Assembly (NCBI GenBank): GCA_963750075.1 | Contig: CAVVPG010000006.1 | Span: forward strand, 136,581 to 200,580 | From: Bog-473 sp963750075 | GTDB taxonomy: Bacteria; Actinomycetota; Acidimicrobiia; Acidimicrobiales; RAAP-2 | Length of the DNA stretch: 64,000 nt | Direction: 5' to 3' | In this document: positions 34,718 to 43,390 of the stretch, piece by piece | How the letters are laid out: each line of letters begins with the position of its first letter | How positions within the stretch are numbered: position 1 is the first letter of the stretch | The notes under the pieces: generated by a model | Database searches by the model: none | The model's input: only the letters and a program-made list of their open reading frames with translations | What the model was told of the DNA's origin: nothing | Position numbers and translations under genes: made by a program

Positions 34718-35188
34718 CTACCAGCGGTAGTGGGCGAAGGCGCGGTTCGACTCCGCCATCTTGTGCATGTCCTCGCGGCGCTTCACCGAAGTCCCGATGT
34801 TGTTGGAGGCATCGAGGATCTCGCCGGCCAGGCGCTCGGCCATGGTCTTCTCCCGGCGCTGGCGCGAGTAGGTGGTCAGCCAGCGGATGGCCAGCGTGGT
34901 GGCGCGCCGCGGCCGCACCTCGACCGGCACCTGGTAGGTGGCGCCGCCGACGCGCCGGGACTTCACCTCGACCTCGGGACGGGTGTTCTCGACGGCGCGC
35001 TTGAGCGCGGCGACGGGGTCGCCGCCGGACTTCTCCTGCACCTGCTCGAGGGCGTTGTAGACGATGCGCTCGGCCAGGGTGCGCTTGCCGCGCGAGAGGA
35101 TCTTGTTGACCACCTGGGTGACGAGCACGGAGCGGTAGACCGGGTCCGGGGCGAGCTCACGGCGGGTGGCGGGTCCGTTACGGGGCAT
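34718..35188 (-). CDS. rpsG: Ribosomal protein S7
   Basis: 16S 3'-domain nucleator of standard 156 aa: DPVYRSVLVTQVVNKILSRGKR, VEVKSRRVGGATYQVPVEVRP, RREDMHKMAESNRAFAHYRW. It starts 3 nt after the rpsL stop. Confidence 0.97.
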   Translation of the reverse strand: MPRNGPATRRELAPDPVYRSVLVTQVVNKILSRGKRTLAERIVYNALEQVQEKSGGDPVAALKRAVENTRPEVEVKSRRVGGATYQVPVEVRPRRATTLAIRWLTTYSRQRREKTMAERLAGEILDASNNIGTSVKRREDMHKMAESNRAFAHYRW

Positions 35189-35191
35189 GGG

Positions 35192-35563
35192 CTATGACTC
35201 CTTCTTGGCGCCGTAGCGGCTGCGGGCCTGGCTGCGCTCGCGCACGCCCGAGGTGTCGAGCGCCCCGCGGACGACCTTGTAGCGCACGCCCGGCAGGTCC
35301 TTCACACGCCCGCCGCGGACGAGGACGATGGAGTGCTCCTGGAGGTTGTGGCCCACACCGGGGATGTAGGCGGTGATCTCCACGCCCGAGGACAGGCGGA
35401 CGCGGGCCACCTTGCGCAGCGCCGAGTTCGGCTTCTTGGGCGTCGTCGTGTAGACCCGGGTGCACACGCCCCGCCGCTGGGGCGCGCCCTTCAGGGCGGG
35501 GGTCTTGGTCTTGGACACCTTGGCCTCCCGTCCCTTGCGGACGAGCTGGGCGATTGTGGGCAC
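35192..35563 (-). CDS. rpsL: Ribosomal protein S12
   Basis: Decoding-centre protein, 123 aa. The streptomycin-determining segments are wild-type-like: KTPALKGAPQRRGVC and GGRVKDLPGVRYKVVRG. The GTG start at 35563 is preceded by GAGAGG six bases upstream. First gene of the str series. Confidence 0.98.
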   Translation of the reverse strand: MPTIAQLVRKGREAKVSKTKTPALKGAPQRRGVCTRVYTTTPKKPNSALRKVARVRLSSGVEITAYIPGVGHNLQEHSIVLVRGGRVKDLPGVRYKVVRGALDTSGVRERSQARSRYGAKKES

Positions 35564-35645
35564 GCGCTACCTCTCGATACGAAAATTGTGACTCCTTGTG
35601 CGTGGCGCTCGCGCGCCGGCCGGAGCCGCACAAGGCAGGAGTTAA

Positions 35646-35674
35646 ATGATAGCGGCTACCTGGGGGTCCGACAA
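35646..35674 (-). promoter_or_regulatory. str-operon promoter
   Basis: Minus strand TTGTCG and TATCAT with exactly 17 nt between them, about 80 nt before the rpsL start. It is the only strong sigma-70-like promoter upstream of the str-S10 genes, so it probably drives much of the series. Confidence 0.75.
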
Positions 35675-35710
35675 TCGCGCGGCGCGGGACGGGTTCCGGG
35701 ACCGTCCGGT

Positions 35711-35998
35711 TCAGGCCGCCCGGGAACCGGCGAGGGCCCCCGCCCGCTCCTCGCCGGCCAAGGGCACCGCTGCGGGGCCCGGAGCGGTGAGCCTGCTCCA
35801 CCAGCGGTTCGTCCGCGAGTAGACGAGGGGCAGCACGCCGTCGGAGTAGAAGGCCAGGACGATCGTGCCGGCGCCGATGAAGGCGTCCTGGGCGTTGGCG
35901 GGCAGGAACCCGAGCGCCAGGCCGCCGGCCAGGGCGCCGCTGCAGACCGAGGCGCCCCCTATGGCGACGACGGCCAGGATGAGCAGGCTCTCGAACAT
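35711..35998 (-). CDS. Small hypothetical membrane protein
   Basis: 95 aa, not recognised. Two hydrophobic segments (about 4-31 with GGASVCSGALAGGLALGFL, and 38-60 ending in VLAFYSDGVLPLVYS) are followed by a basic patch and an Ala/Gly/Glu tail. ATG start without an evident ribosome-binding site. It lies divergently from pccB across a palindrome. The gene may be real, but high GC makes such open frames common by chance. Confidence 0.4.
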   Translation of the reverse strand: MFESLLILAVVAIGGASVCSGALAGGLALGFLPANAQDAFIGAGTIVLAFYSDGVLPLVYSRTNRWWSRLTAPGPAAVPLAGEERAGALAGSRAA

Positions 35999-36013
35999 CT
36001 GGTAGCTGAGTCC

Positions 36014-36028
36014 CCTGGTCAGACCAGG
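36014..36028. promoter_or_regulatory. FadR/GntR-like palindromic operator upstream of pccB
   Basis: Perfect palindrome CCTGGTC-A-GACCAGG in the divergent region, about 90 nt before pccB. Its core TGGTCNGACCA matches the known E. coli FadR recognition core, so a GntR-family acyl-CoA-responsive regulator is a reasonable guess. No such regulator gene is in the window. Confidence 0.5.
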
Positions 36029-36105
36029 TTTCTTCCGTTTGGGATGAGAACGGGTTCCACTCGGGAGTCTTACGGTCCCAATTTCGGGCCCTCCCCGCGG
36101 AGCGT

Positions 36106-36111
36106 TAGCCT
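36106..36111 (+). promoter_or_regulatory. Putative -10 box of leaderless pccB
   Basis: TAGCCT six bases before the pccB ATG, with no Shine-Dalgarno. The -35 is poor (TTCGGG at 18 nt). Confidence 0.4.
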
Positions 36112-36117
36112 CGGCCC

Positions 36118-37676
36118 ATGGAACACTCCATGGCCGAACGCCTGGCCGACCTGGCCGAACGCAAGAACGAGGCCCTCCACGCCGGGAGCCCCCGGGCCGT
36201 CGAGCGCCACCACGCCAAGGGGAAGCTGACCGCCCGCGAGCGGATCGAGTACCTGCTCGACGAGGGGTCGTTCCAGGAGCTCGACATGCTGGCCCGGCAC
36301 CGGGCCCACGGCATGGGGCTGGAGGACAACCGGCCCTACACCGACGGCGTCGTCACCGGCTTCGGCACCATCGACGGCCGGCGGGTGTGCATCTTCAGCC
36401 AGGACTTCACCGTCTTCGGCGGGGCGCTGGGCGAGGTCTTCGCCGAGAAGATCCACAAGGTGATGGACCTCGCCGCCTCCACCGGGGTCCCGATGATCGG
36501 CCTCAACGACGGCGCGGGCGCCCGGATCCAGGAGGGGGTGGTCTCGCTGCACTCCTACGGCGGGATCTTCCACCGCAACGTCACGTCGTCGGGCGTCATC
36601 CCCCAGATCAGCGTGATCCTCGGCCCCTGCGCCGGCGGCGCCGTCTACTCACCGGCCATGACCGACTTCATCTTCATGGTGCAGGGCACCTCGCACATGT
36701 TCATCACCGGCCCCGACGTCGTGAAGACGGTGACGGGCGAGGACGTCACGCTCGAGGAGCTCGGCGGCGCCATGAGCCACGCCACCAAGTCGGGCGTCGC
36801 CACCTTCGTCGCGCCCGACGAGAAGGCCTGCCTCGACGAGGTGCGCCACCTGCTCTCGTTCCTGCCCTCCAACAACCTCGAGGAGCCCCCCGTCGAGCCG
36901 ACGGGCGACGAGCCCGACCGCGACGTCACCGAGCTGATCGACTTCCTGCCCACCTCGCCCAACCAGCCCTACGACATGAAGCGCGTCATCACGGCCGTCG
37001 TCGACGACGGCGAGTACCTCGAGGTGCACCGCCACTGGGCCATGTCGATCACCTGCGGCTTCGCCCGCATGAACGGCCGCGTCGTCGGCATCGTGGGGAA
37101 CCAGCCCGCCGTGCTGGCCGGCGTGCTCGACATCGACTCGTCGGAGAAGGCGTCCCGCTTCGTGCGCACCTGCGACGCGTTCAACATCCCGCTGCTGACC
37201 TTCGTCGACGTGCCCGGGCTTCATGCCCGGCACCGACCAGGAGTACGGCGGCATCATCCGCCACGGGGCCAAGCTGCTCTACGCGTACTGCGAGTCGACC
37301 GTGCCCCGCATCCAGATCATCACCCGCAAGGCGTACGGCGGCGCCTACGTCGTCATGAACTCCAAGTCGATCGGGGCCGACCTCGCGTTCGCCTGGCCCT
37401 CGGCCGAGCTGGCGGTCATGGGCCCGAACGGCGCCGTCGAGATCGTCTACCGGCGCGAGCTGGCCGAGGCGGCCGACCCGGCCAAGCGGCGGGCCGAGCT
37501 TATCGACGAGTACACCGAGCGCTACGCCAACCCCTACATCGCGGCCGAGCGCGGCTACATCGACGACGTGATCTCGCCGGCGGACACCCGCGCGCGTCAT
37601 CTGCCGCAGCCTCGACATCCTGGCCTCCAAGCGCGAGGAGCTGCCGCGGCGCAAGCACGGCAACGTGCCGCTGTGA
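36118..37676 (+). CDS. pccB: Acyl-CoA (propionyl-CoA) carboxylase beta chain, two apparent indels
   Basis: Carboxyltransferase subunit that carboxylates propionyl- or acetyl-CoA with the biotinylated alpha chain (not in the window). Visible motifs: HHAKGKLTARERIEYLLDEGSF, FGGALGEVFAEKI, GLNDGAGARIQEGVVSLHSYGGIF, GPCAGGAVYSPAMTDF, FVDVPGF, ITRKAYGGAYVVMNSK, FAWPSAELAVMGPNGAVEI, and the C-terminal KREELPRRKHGNVPL. The frame changes at about 37,215 (one extra G in CCCGGGC) and at about 37,594 (GCGCGCG). Corrected length is about 519 aa, normal. The breaks are probably sequence errors. In this context it likely serves propionyl-CoA assimilation beside the ethylmalonyl-CoA genes. Confidence 0.9.
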
Positions 37677-37895
37677 CGCTGCGCCGTCGACCCCGACCGG
37701 CTCGCGCCTGCGGCCGCGCGCCCGGAGCCCGACCCCGCCGTGCTGGCCGCCATCACCGCCGCGGTCCAGCTGGCCTGGCCCCGCCCGGCGCCGGCCGACG
37801 AGCACGACCCGGTGCACGAGCCCTGGCGCTTCAGCGGGCGCTGGTGGCACAAGCCCGTGCCCCTGCGGCGCGACCGTCCCTGGGCCCGCCGCTGA
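37673..37895 (+). CDS. Small acyl-CoA carboxylase accessory (epsilon-like) protein, one indel
   Basis: About 73 aa. GTG overlaps the pccB stop (GTGA). After an apparent extra base near 37,685 it reads VDPDRLAPAAARPEPDPAVL, then AAITAAVQLAW and EPWRFSGRWWHKPVPLRRDRPW. Position, size and an Ala/Pro lead followed by a Trp/Arg-rich end are like actinobacterial carboxylase epsilon subunits, but similarity is weak, so the assignment is tentative. Confidence 0.5.
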
Positions 37896-38214
37896 CCGTC
37901 TACGTCGACGACTGGCGCCAGCGGGCCACGGTGCGCGACCGCGCCGACCGCTGGTCCCACCTGCTGGCGGACGACCCCGCCGAGCTGCACGCCATGGCCG
38001 CCGCCCTCGGCATCCCGCCCCGCGGCTACCAGCGCCACCGGCGCTCGGCGGCACTGAACCACTACGACGTGCCCGAGAGCCTCCGCGGCGCGCCATCGAG
38101 CTCGGAGCGGTCCCGGTCACGTGGCGGGAGATGGCCCGGCTCGCCGCGGGCGTGGCGGCGCGCTGGCGCTCGGCCAGCGCCACCAGGTCCTCCATGATGC
38201 GGTCGAAGGAGTAG
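37892..38214 (+). CDS. DUF4031 domain protein, one indel
   Basis: Begins TVYVDDWRQRATVRDRADRW from a CTG (or an ATG lost to error) overlapping the previous stop. WSHLLADDPAELHAMAAALG, HYDVPESLR and, after a frame change near 38,090, AIELGAVPVTWREMARL match the DUF4031 family of small proteins of unknown function. It follows carboxylase genes and converges on ecm, overlapping its 3' end. The last 25 residues may be artefactual. Confidence 0.65.
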
Positions 38215-40143
38215 TCCTTCGGCGTGTAGACGGCCGCCACGCCCTTGCCCAGCAGGAGCTCGGCGTCGTCGGGCGGGATGATGCCGCCCACGACGACGGC
38301 GGCGCGTGCTGCCGGCGGCGCGCAGGCGGTCGAGCACGTCGGGCACCAGCTCGAGGTGGGAGCCCGACAGGATGGACAGCCCCACGATGTCGACGTCCTC
38401 GTCGCGGGCGGCCGCCACGATCTGGTCCGGGGTGAGCCTGATGCCCTGGTAGATCACCTCGAAGCCGGCGTCGCGCGCCGCCACGGCGATCTGCTCGGCC
38501 CCGTTCGAGTGCCCGTCGAGGCCCGGGCTTGGCCACGAGGAGGCGGGGCGGCCCGCCCGTGCGTTCGGCCAGCGCCTTGGTGCGGACGCCGGACCGGCGC
38601 GAGCTCGTCGCCCCGGCGGCCCACCCCGCCGCTGACGCCGGTCGGGGCCCGGAACTCGCCGAACACCTCGCGCAGCGCGCCGGCCCACTCCCCGGTCGTG
38701 CCGCCGGCGTGGGCCAGGGCGATGGTGGCCTCCATGACGTTGCCGTCGGCGCCGTCGTCGTCGGCGACCCGGCGCAGCTCGTCGAGCGCCCGCGCGCACG
38801 GCGGCGCCGTCGCGCTCGGCCCGCCAGCGCTCGACGTCGGCGATCTGCTCGGCCTCGACGCGGTGGTCGACCTTGCAGGATGTTCTCGATCTCGCCGTCG
38901 CCGAGCGAGCGGCGAGGGCGCGGTCTCGGTGAAGCAGTTGACGCCGACCACCTTCTGCTCGCCCGTCTCGATGCGGCGGACGCGCTCGGCCTGGCTGCGC
39001 ACCAGGCGCCGCTTCAGCTCGTCGATGGCCTCGAAGGCGCCGCCCAGCGCCTCGCACGTCGGCCAGCTCGGCCCAGGCCGCCTCGGCCAGCTCGGCCGTC
39101 TTGGCCTCGATCACGACCGAGCCCTCGAAGATGTCGCCGTACTCGAGCAGGTCCGACTCGAAGGCCAGCACCTGCTGCATCCGCAGCGACCACTGCTGGT
39201 CCCACGGCCGGGGCAGCCCGAGGGCCTCGTTCCACGCCGGCAGCTGCATGGCGCGGGCCCGGGCGCTCTTGGACAGCGTGACGCCGAGGGTCTCGAGGAC
39301 GATGCGCTGCACGTTGTTCTCGGGCTGCTGCTCGGTCAGGCCGAGCGAGTTGACCTGCACGCCGTAGCGGAAGCGGCGGAGCTTGGGGTCCTCGACCCCG
39401 TAGCGCTCGCGGCAGATGCGGTCCCACAGCTGGGTGAAGGCCCGCATCTTGCAGGTCTCCTCGACGAAGCGGACGCCGAGTTCACGAAGAAGCTGATGCG
39501 GCCGACCACGGCCGGGCAGCTCGCCGTCGTCGACCTTGCCCGAGGCGCGCACGCCGTCGAGCACGCCGATGGCCGTGGCCAGCGCGTAGGCGATCTCCTG
39601 GACCGGGGTGGCCCCCGCCTCCTGCAGGTGGTAGCTGCAGACGTTGATCGGGTTCCACTTGGGCACGTGGCGCACCGTGTAGGCGATGGTGTCGACGGTG
39701 AGCCGCAGGCTCGGGCCGGGCGGGAAGATGTAGGTGCCGCGGCTGAGGTACTCCTTCACGATGTCGTTCTGGGTGGTGCCCGCCAGCAGCGCCGGGTCGA
39801 CGCCCATGTCCTCGCGCGTGGGCGACGTAGAGGCCGAGCAGCCAGGCCGCCGTGGCGTTGATCGTCATGGAGGTGTTCATGTCCGCCACCGGGATGCCCG
39901 TCGAGCAGCTCGTGCATGTGGCCGAGGTGGGCGACGGGGACGCCGACCTTGCCGACCTCCCCGGCCGCCTCGGGCGGCGTCGGGGTCGTAGCCGGTCTGG
40001 GTCGGCAGGTCGAAGGCGATGGAGAGCCCGGTCTGGCCCTTGGCCAGGTTGGTGCGGTAGAGCTCGTTGGAGGCCCGCGCGGTCGAGTGGCCCGAGTAGG
40101 TGCGCATCACCCACGGCGTGTCACGCTGCGGGTCGGTAGCCAT
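38062..40143 (-). CDS. ecm: Ethylmalonyl-CoA mutase (MeaA/Ecm type), many apparent indels
   Basis: Coenzyme-B12 mutase converting ethylmalonyl-CoA to methylsuccinyl-CoA. The start is ATG 40143 behind GGGAGGTG. WVMRTYSGHSTARASNELYR, GLSIAFDLPTQTGYDPD, NTSMTINATAAWLLGLYVAHA, DIVKEYLSRGTYIFPPGPSLRL, YHLQEAGATPVQEIAYALAT and LPAWNEALGLPRPWDQQWS are MeaA-like rather than methylmalonyl-CoA-mutase-like. The C-terminal B12 domain has LDGHSNGAEQI (DxHxxG), SILSGSHLELV and YTPKDYSFDRIM. At least eight frame breaks occur (near 39,974, 39,899, 39,818, 39,513/39,481, 39,058, 38,925, 38,878, 38,5xx), mostly single extra bases in G/C runs. Corrected length is about 660 aa. The 3' end is uncertain (38,062-38,170). 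Confidence 0.78.
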
Positions 40144-40210
40144 GCAATTCACCTCCCGAGGGTGGGGTGCACCACCATTCTGCCCGCCCCGGCCGCCGTC
40201 GCCGCGCGGG

Positions 40211-41066
40211 CTAGCGGCTGTAGTCGTAGAAGCCCTTCTTGGACTTGCGGCCGAGCTGCCCGGCGGCCACCAGGCGGCGCAGGAGCGGCACCGCCGCGTA
40301 GTTGGGGTCGCGGTACTCGTCGTAGAGGGCGTCGAGGATGGCCAGCGACGTGTCGAGCCCGACGAGGTCGAGCAGCGCGAAGGGGCCCATCGGGAAGCCG
40401 CACCCGCCCTTCATGGCGGCGTCGATGCCCTCCCTGGTGGCGACGCCCTGCTCGAGCAGGCGCACGGCGTTGTTGAGGTAGGGGAAGAGCAGCGCGTTCA
40501 CGATGAAGCCGGCCTGGTCCTTCACCTCGACGGGGTCCTTGCCGCAGGCGCCCGGCGAAGGCGACGGCGGCGGCGACGGTGGCGTCGCTGGCCGTGATGG
40601 GCCGCACGACCTCGACGAGCGCCATGGCCGGCGCCGGGTTGAAGAAGTGGATGCCGCAGACCAGGTCGGGCCGGCCGGTCGCCATCGCCATCTCGACCAC
40701 CGGCAGGGTGGAGGTGTTGGTGGCGAGGATCGTCTCGGGCTTGCAGATGCTGTCGAGCTCGGCGAAGAGGTCCTTCTTGACCGCGAGGTCCTCCACCACC
40801 GACTCGATCACCAGGTCGACGTCGACCAGCTCGCCGAGGTGGGTGGTGGCGTGCACCCGGCGCCGAGATCTCGGCCGCCTCGGCGTCGGTGCGCTTGCCC
40901 TTCTCCACCTGCTTGGCCAGCGACTTGGCCAGGCCGGCCACCATGGCGTCGGCCGCCGCCTGGCTCCGGCTGCGCAGCACCACCTCGTGCCCGCCGGCCG
41001 CGGCCACCTCGGCGATGCCCGAGCCCATGATCCCCGAACCGACGATTCCCACCCGGTGATCGACAT
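40211..41066 (-). CDS. hbd: 3-hydroxybutyryl-CoA dehydrogenase, several indels
   Basis: NAD(P)-dependent 3-hydroxyacyl-CoA dehydrogenase. The Rossmann motif VGIVGSGIMGSGIAEVAAAGG is at the N-terminus; VIESVVEDLAVKKDLFAELD, ATNTSTLPVVEMA, GIHFFNPAPAMALVEVV and NALLFPYLNNAVRLLEQGVA follow, ending KSKKGFYDYSR. Frame breaks lie near 41,055, 40,862 and 40,552. ATG 41066 is chosen because a TAAGCT box sits 8 nt upstream; it needs one missing base before GTGGGAATC. It ends about 68 nt before ecm and supplies the preceding part of the same pathway. Confidence 0.82.
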
Positions 41067-41074
41067 GGCCGCGA

Positions 41075-41080
41075 AGCTTA
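41075..41080 (-). promoter_or_regulatory. Putative -10 box of leaderless hbd
   Basis: TAAGCT on the minus strand, 8 nt before ATG 41066, without a ribosome-binding site. Confidence 0.35.
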
Positions 41081-41144
41081 CCGGCGGGTAACCAGCGGCC
41101 GTCGAAGCGAGGGGGCCAGGCCGCGCGCGTGCAAGAGTGGCGCC

Positions 41145-41831
41145 ATGGACACGACCGGCACGCTGGCCCTGGTCGGGGGCGACGAATGGACCGAGGGCTG
41201 CACCTTCGACGCCACCCTGCTGGCGGCGTCGGGCGGGGACGACGTCCTGGTCCTGCCGACCGCGGCGGCCTACCAGCACCCCGAGCGGGTCGTGCTCCGG
41301 GCGGCCGAGTGGTTCGGGCCGCTCGGGGGCGCAGGTCGAGGGGCTGATGGTGCTGGACCGGGCCGTCGGCCGAGGACGCCGGGCATGGCGGCCAGCCGTC
41401 GCGGGGGCCCGCTTCATCTACCTGGCCGGGGGCTCGCCCCTGCACCTGCGCGCGGTGCTGAAGAAGTCCGCCGTCTTCGAGGCGCTCCGCCGGGCCTTCG
41501 CGGCCGGGGCGGTCGTGGCGGGGCCGGGGCGGGGGCCATGGTGCTGACCGACCCCATGGTCGGACCCGCGCGGCGGCGCGCTGACCCTCGGCCTCGGGCT
41601 GGTCGAGCAACCTGCCGTGATCCCCCACTTCGGCGACGAGCACGACGACGCCCACGGCCAGAAGCTCGAGCGCACGGTGGCATGGCGCCGGCGGCGCTGC
41701 CCGTGGTGGCGCTCCCCGCGCGCACCGCGCTGATCCGGGACGGCGGCGGGGCTGGCGCTCCAGGGGGCGGGCACGCCCTGGTCTTCGTCGGGGGCGCGCA
41801 GACCGAGGGGCTCGACGCGCTGCCGGACTGA
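41145..41831 (+). CDS. Peptidase S51 / cyanophycinase-like protein, several indels
   Basis: Class-I glutamine-amidotransferase-like fold. TLALVGGDEWTEGCTFDATL opens the protein, ARFIYLAGGSPLHLRAVLKK follows, then after a frame change SGAGAMVLTD, which matches the nucleophile elbow (GxSAGA) of S51 peptidases, and VIPHFGDEH. It ends VFVGGAQTEGLDALPD at 41831. Breaks occur near 41,330, 41,535 and at further points. Substrate unknown; it is divergent from hbd. The corrected product should be about 228 aa. Confidence 0.62.
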   Translation: MDTTGTLALVGGDEWTEGCTFDATLLAASGGDDVLVLPTAAAYQHPERVVLRAAEWFGPLGGAGRGADGAGPGRRPRTPGMAASRRGGPLHLPGRGLAPAPARGAEEVRRLRGAPPGLRGRGGRGGAGAGAMVLTDPMVGPARRRADPRPRAGRATCRDPPLRRRARRRPRPEARAHGGMAPAALPVVALPARTALIRDGGGAGAPGGGHALVFVGGAQTEGLDALPD

Positions 41832-41864
41832 GGGCCACGTCCGATCGAGCCGCCGCTGAGCCGG

Positions 41865-42419
41865 TCAGTCCTTCTCCTCGATGGTGACGTCTCGATCATC
41901 ACCGCTCGGTCGGGCTCCCCGGCGGGTGCCGACGGCGTCGATGGCTCGACCACGTCGAGGCCGCAGACCACCTCGCCGAAGAGGGAGTAGAGCGGGGGCA
42001 GGCGGACGCCGTCGGGGCCGGTGATGACGAAGAACTGGCTGCCGTTGGTGTCGGGCCCGGCGTTGGCCATGGCCAGCGAGCCCACCTGGTAGCGGCCGGC
42101 GGCCGGCAGCTCGTCGGCGAAGCGGTAGCCCGGGCCGCCCGAGCCCGAGCCGGTCGGGTCGCCGCCCTGGAGCACGAAGCCCGGGATGATGCGGTGGAAC
42201 ACGATGCCGTCGAAGTAGTGGTAGCGGGCCAGGAACACGAAGCTGTTGACCGTCCTCGGCGCGGCCAGCGGGTCGAGGGCGATGACCATCGTGCCCTGCG
42301 AGGTCACCATGGTGGCCACGTAGCGCTTGGTCGGTGTCGATGAACATCGGCGGCTCTCCGTCGAATTTGCGCTGCTGGGGGCTGGAGCCGTCGGCGGCGG
42401 GTTCGGTGGGGGTGGCCAT
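41865..42419 (-). CDS. Cyclophilin-type peptidyl-prolyl isomerase, short form, indels
   Basis: Prolyl isomerase of about 182 aa, apparently cytosolic: no signal sequence is seen in the first 30 residues (ATPTEPAADGSSPQQRKFDG). Cyclophilin motifs: VATMVTSQGTMVIALDPLAA, NSFVFLARYHYFDGIVFHRI, IPGFVLQGGDPTGSG, GSLAMANAGPDTNGSQFFV, YSLFGEVVCGLDVV. Frame changes lie near 42,336 and between 41,895 and 41,945. It starts 10 nt after the end of the longer cyclophilin gene, an evident tandem duplication. Confidence 0.82.
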   Translation of the reverse strand: MATPTEPAADGSSPQQRKFDGEPPMFIDTDQALRGHHGDLAGHDGHRPRPAGRAEDGQQLRVPGPLPLLRRHRVPPHHPGLRAPGRRPDRLGLGRPGLPLRRRAAGRRPLPGGLAGHGQRRARHQRQPVLRHHRPRRRPPAPALLPLRRGGLRPRRGRAIDAVGTRRGARPSGDDRDVTIEEKD

Positions 42420-42429
42420 GGTCTGGGCG

Positions 42430-43254
42430 TCATGACGATTGGTTGATGGTGACGGAGAGGATGCGTTGGGTGACGTCGGGCGGGGTGCCGGCCGAGGGCT
42501 GCGTCGCCTTGCTGGTTGATCTTGTCGACGACGTTCATACCCGAGGTGACCGATCCGAACAGGGTGTAGGCGTTGGGCAGGGACTCGCCCTGGGGCCCGG
42601 TGACGATGAAGAACTGGCTGCCACCCGTGTGGGGCGGTGGCCCGGTGTTGGCCATGGCCACCGAGCCCAGCGGGTACTGCGGGGCCGCGTTGGCGGCCTT
42701 GGGCGGGTACTCGTCGGGGATGGTGTAGCCCGGGCCGCCGGTGCCCGTGCCGGTCGGGTCGCCGGTCTGGTCCATGAAGCCCGGGATGACCCGGTGGAAG
42801 ATGACGCAGTTGAAGTAGCCCTTCTCGGCCAGGAACACGAAGTTGTTGACCGTCTGGGGCGCCGTCTTGGCGTCGAGCGTGATGGCGAAGGTGCCGGTCG
42901 TCTTGACCGTCGCCGTGTAGGTCTTGGTGGTGTCGATGGTCATGGGCGGGGCGCGGCGTAGGTCTGCGTGTTCACGCGGGTCTTGGTGCGGCCGGGCAGC
43001 CGGCCTTGACCGCGACCGCGTCGGCCTGGGCCTGCAGCCTGGCGTTGCCCGTGGCGGCCGTCGTGCTCGTGTGGTCTTGGACTTCGGGCGTGTTGTTCCC
43101 GCTGGAGACCGCGAGGCGATCCCGACGATGCGGCCCCGGCGACCACGACGAGGATCACGTTGCGGATCTGCTGGCGGCGCTTCTGCCGCTTGGCCTCGGC
43201 GGCGAGCCGGGCCTCCCTCGCGGCGCGTTGGCGGGCTCGCTTGTCGCTGGGCAC
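42430..43254 (-). CDS. Membrane-anchored cyclophilin-type peptidyl-prolyl isomerase, indels
   Basis: GTG start at 43254. A basic N-terminus (SDKRARQRAAREARLAAEAK) precedes one hydrophobic segment (NVILVVVAGAA), so the isomerase domain should lie outside the membrane. After a linker and AGCPA-type region come TKTYTATVKTTGTFAITLDA, NNFVFLAEKGYFNCVIFHRV, IPGFMDQTGDPTGTG, GSQFFIVTGPQGESLP and MNVVDKINQQGDA. Breaks lie near 43,115, 43,000 and 42,510. The true end reads VTINQSS, stop at 42430. About 270 aa when corrected. Confidence 0.82.
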
Positions 43255-43377
43255 GGCCCGAGACCCTACCCAATCCCGGGGCGGCCTCGGATCGCCCCCG
43301 GGCCCCGCAGGCACGGCCGGGCGCCCCGGGAGCGCCGCGCTCCCGCCGGCCGGGGCGATCGGGCGCCGTGCAGTCTG

Positions 43378-43383
43378 TAGCCT
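43378..43383 (+). promoter_or_regulatory. Putative -10 box of leaderless lysC
   Basis: TAGCCT, 7 nt before the lysC ATG; no Shine-Dalgarno between. Confidence 0.42.
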
Positions 43384-43390
43384 CGTCCGG

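Noticed and set aside
38062..40143. Methylmalonyl-CoA mutase large subunit
   Set aside because: The N-terminal and core motifs fit the MeaA/Ecm group, the corrected length is about 660 aa, and ccr is nearby. A methylmalonyl-CoA role is not fully excluded.
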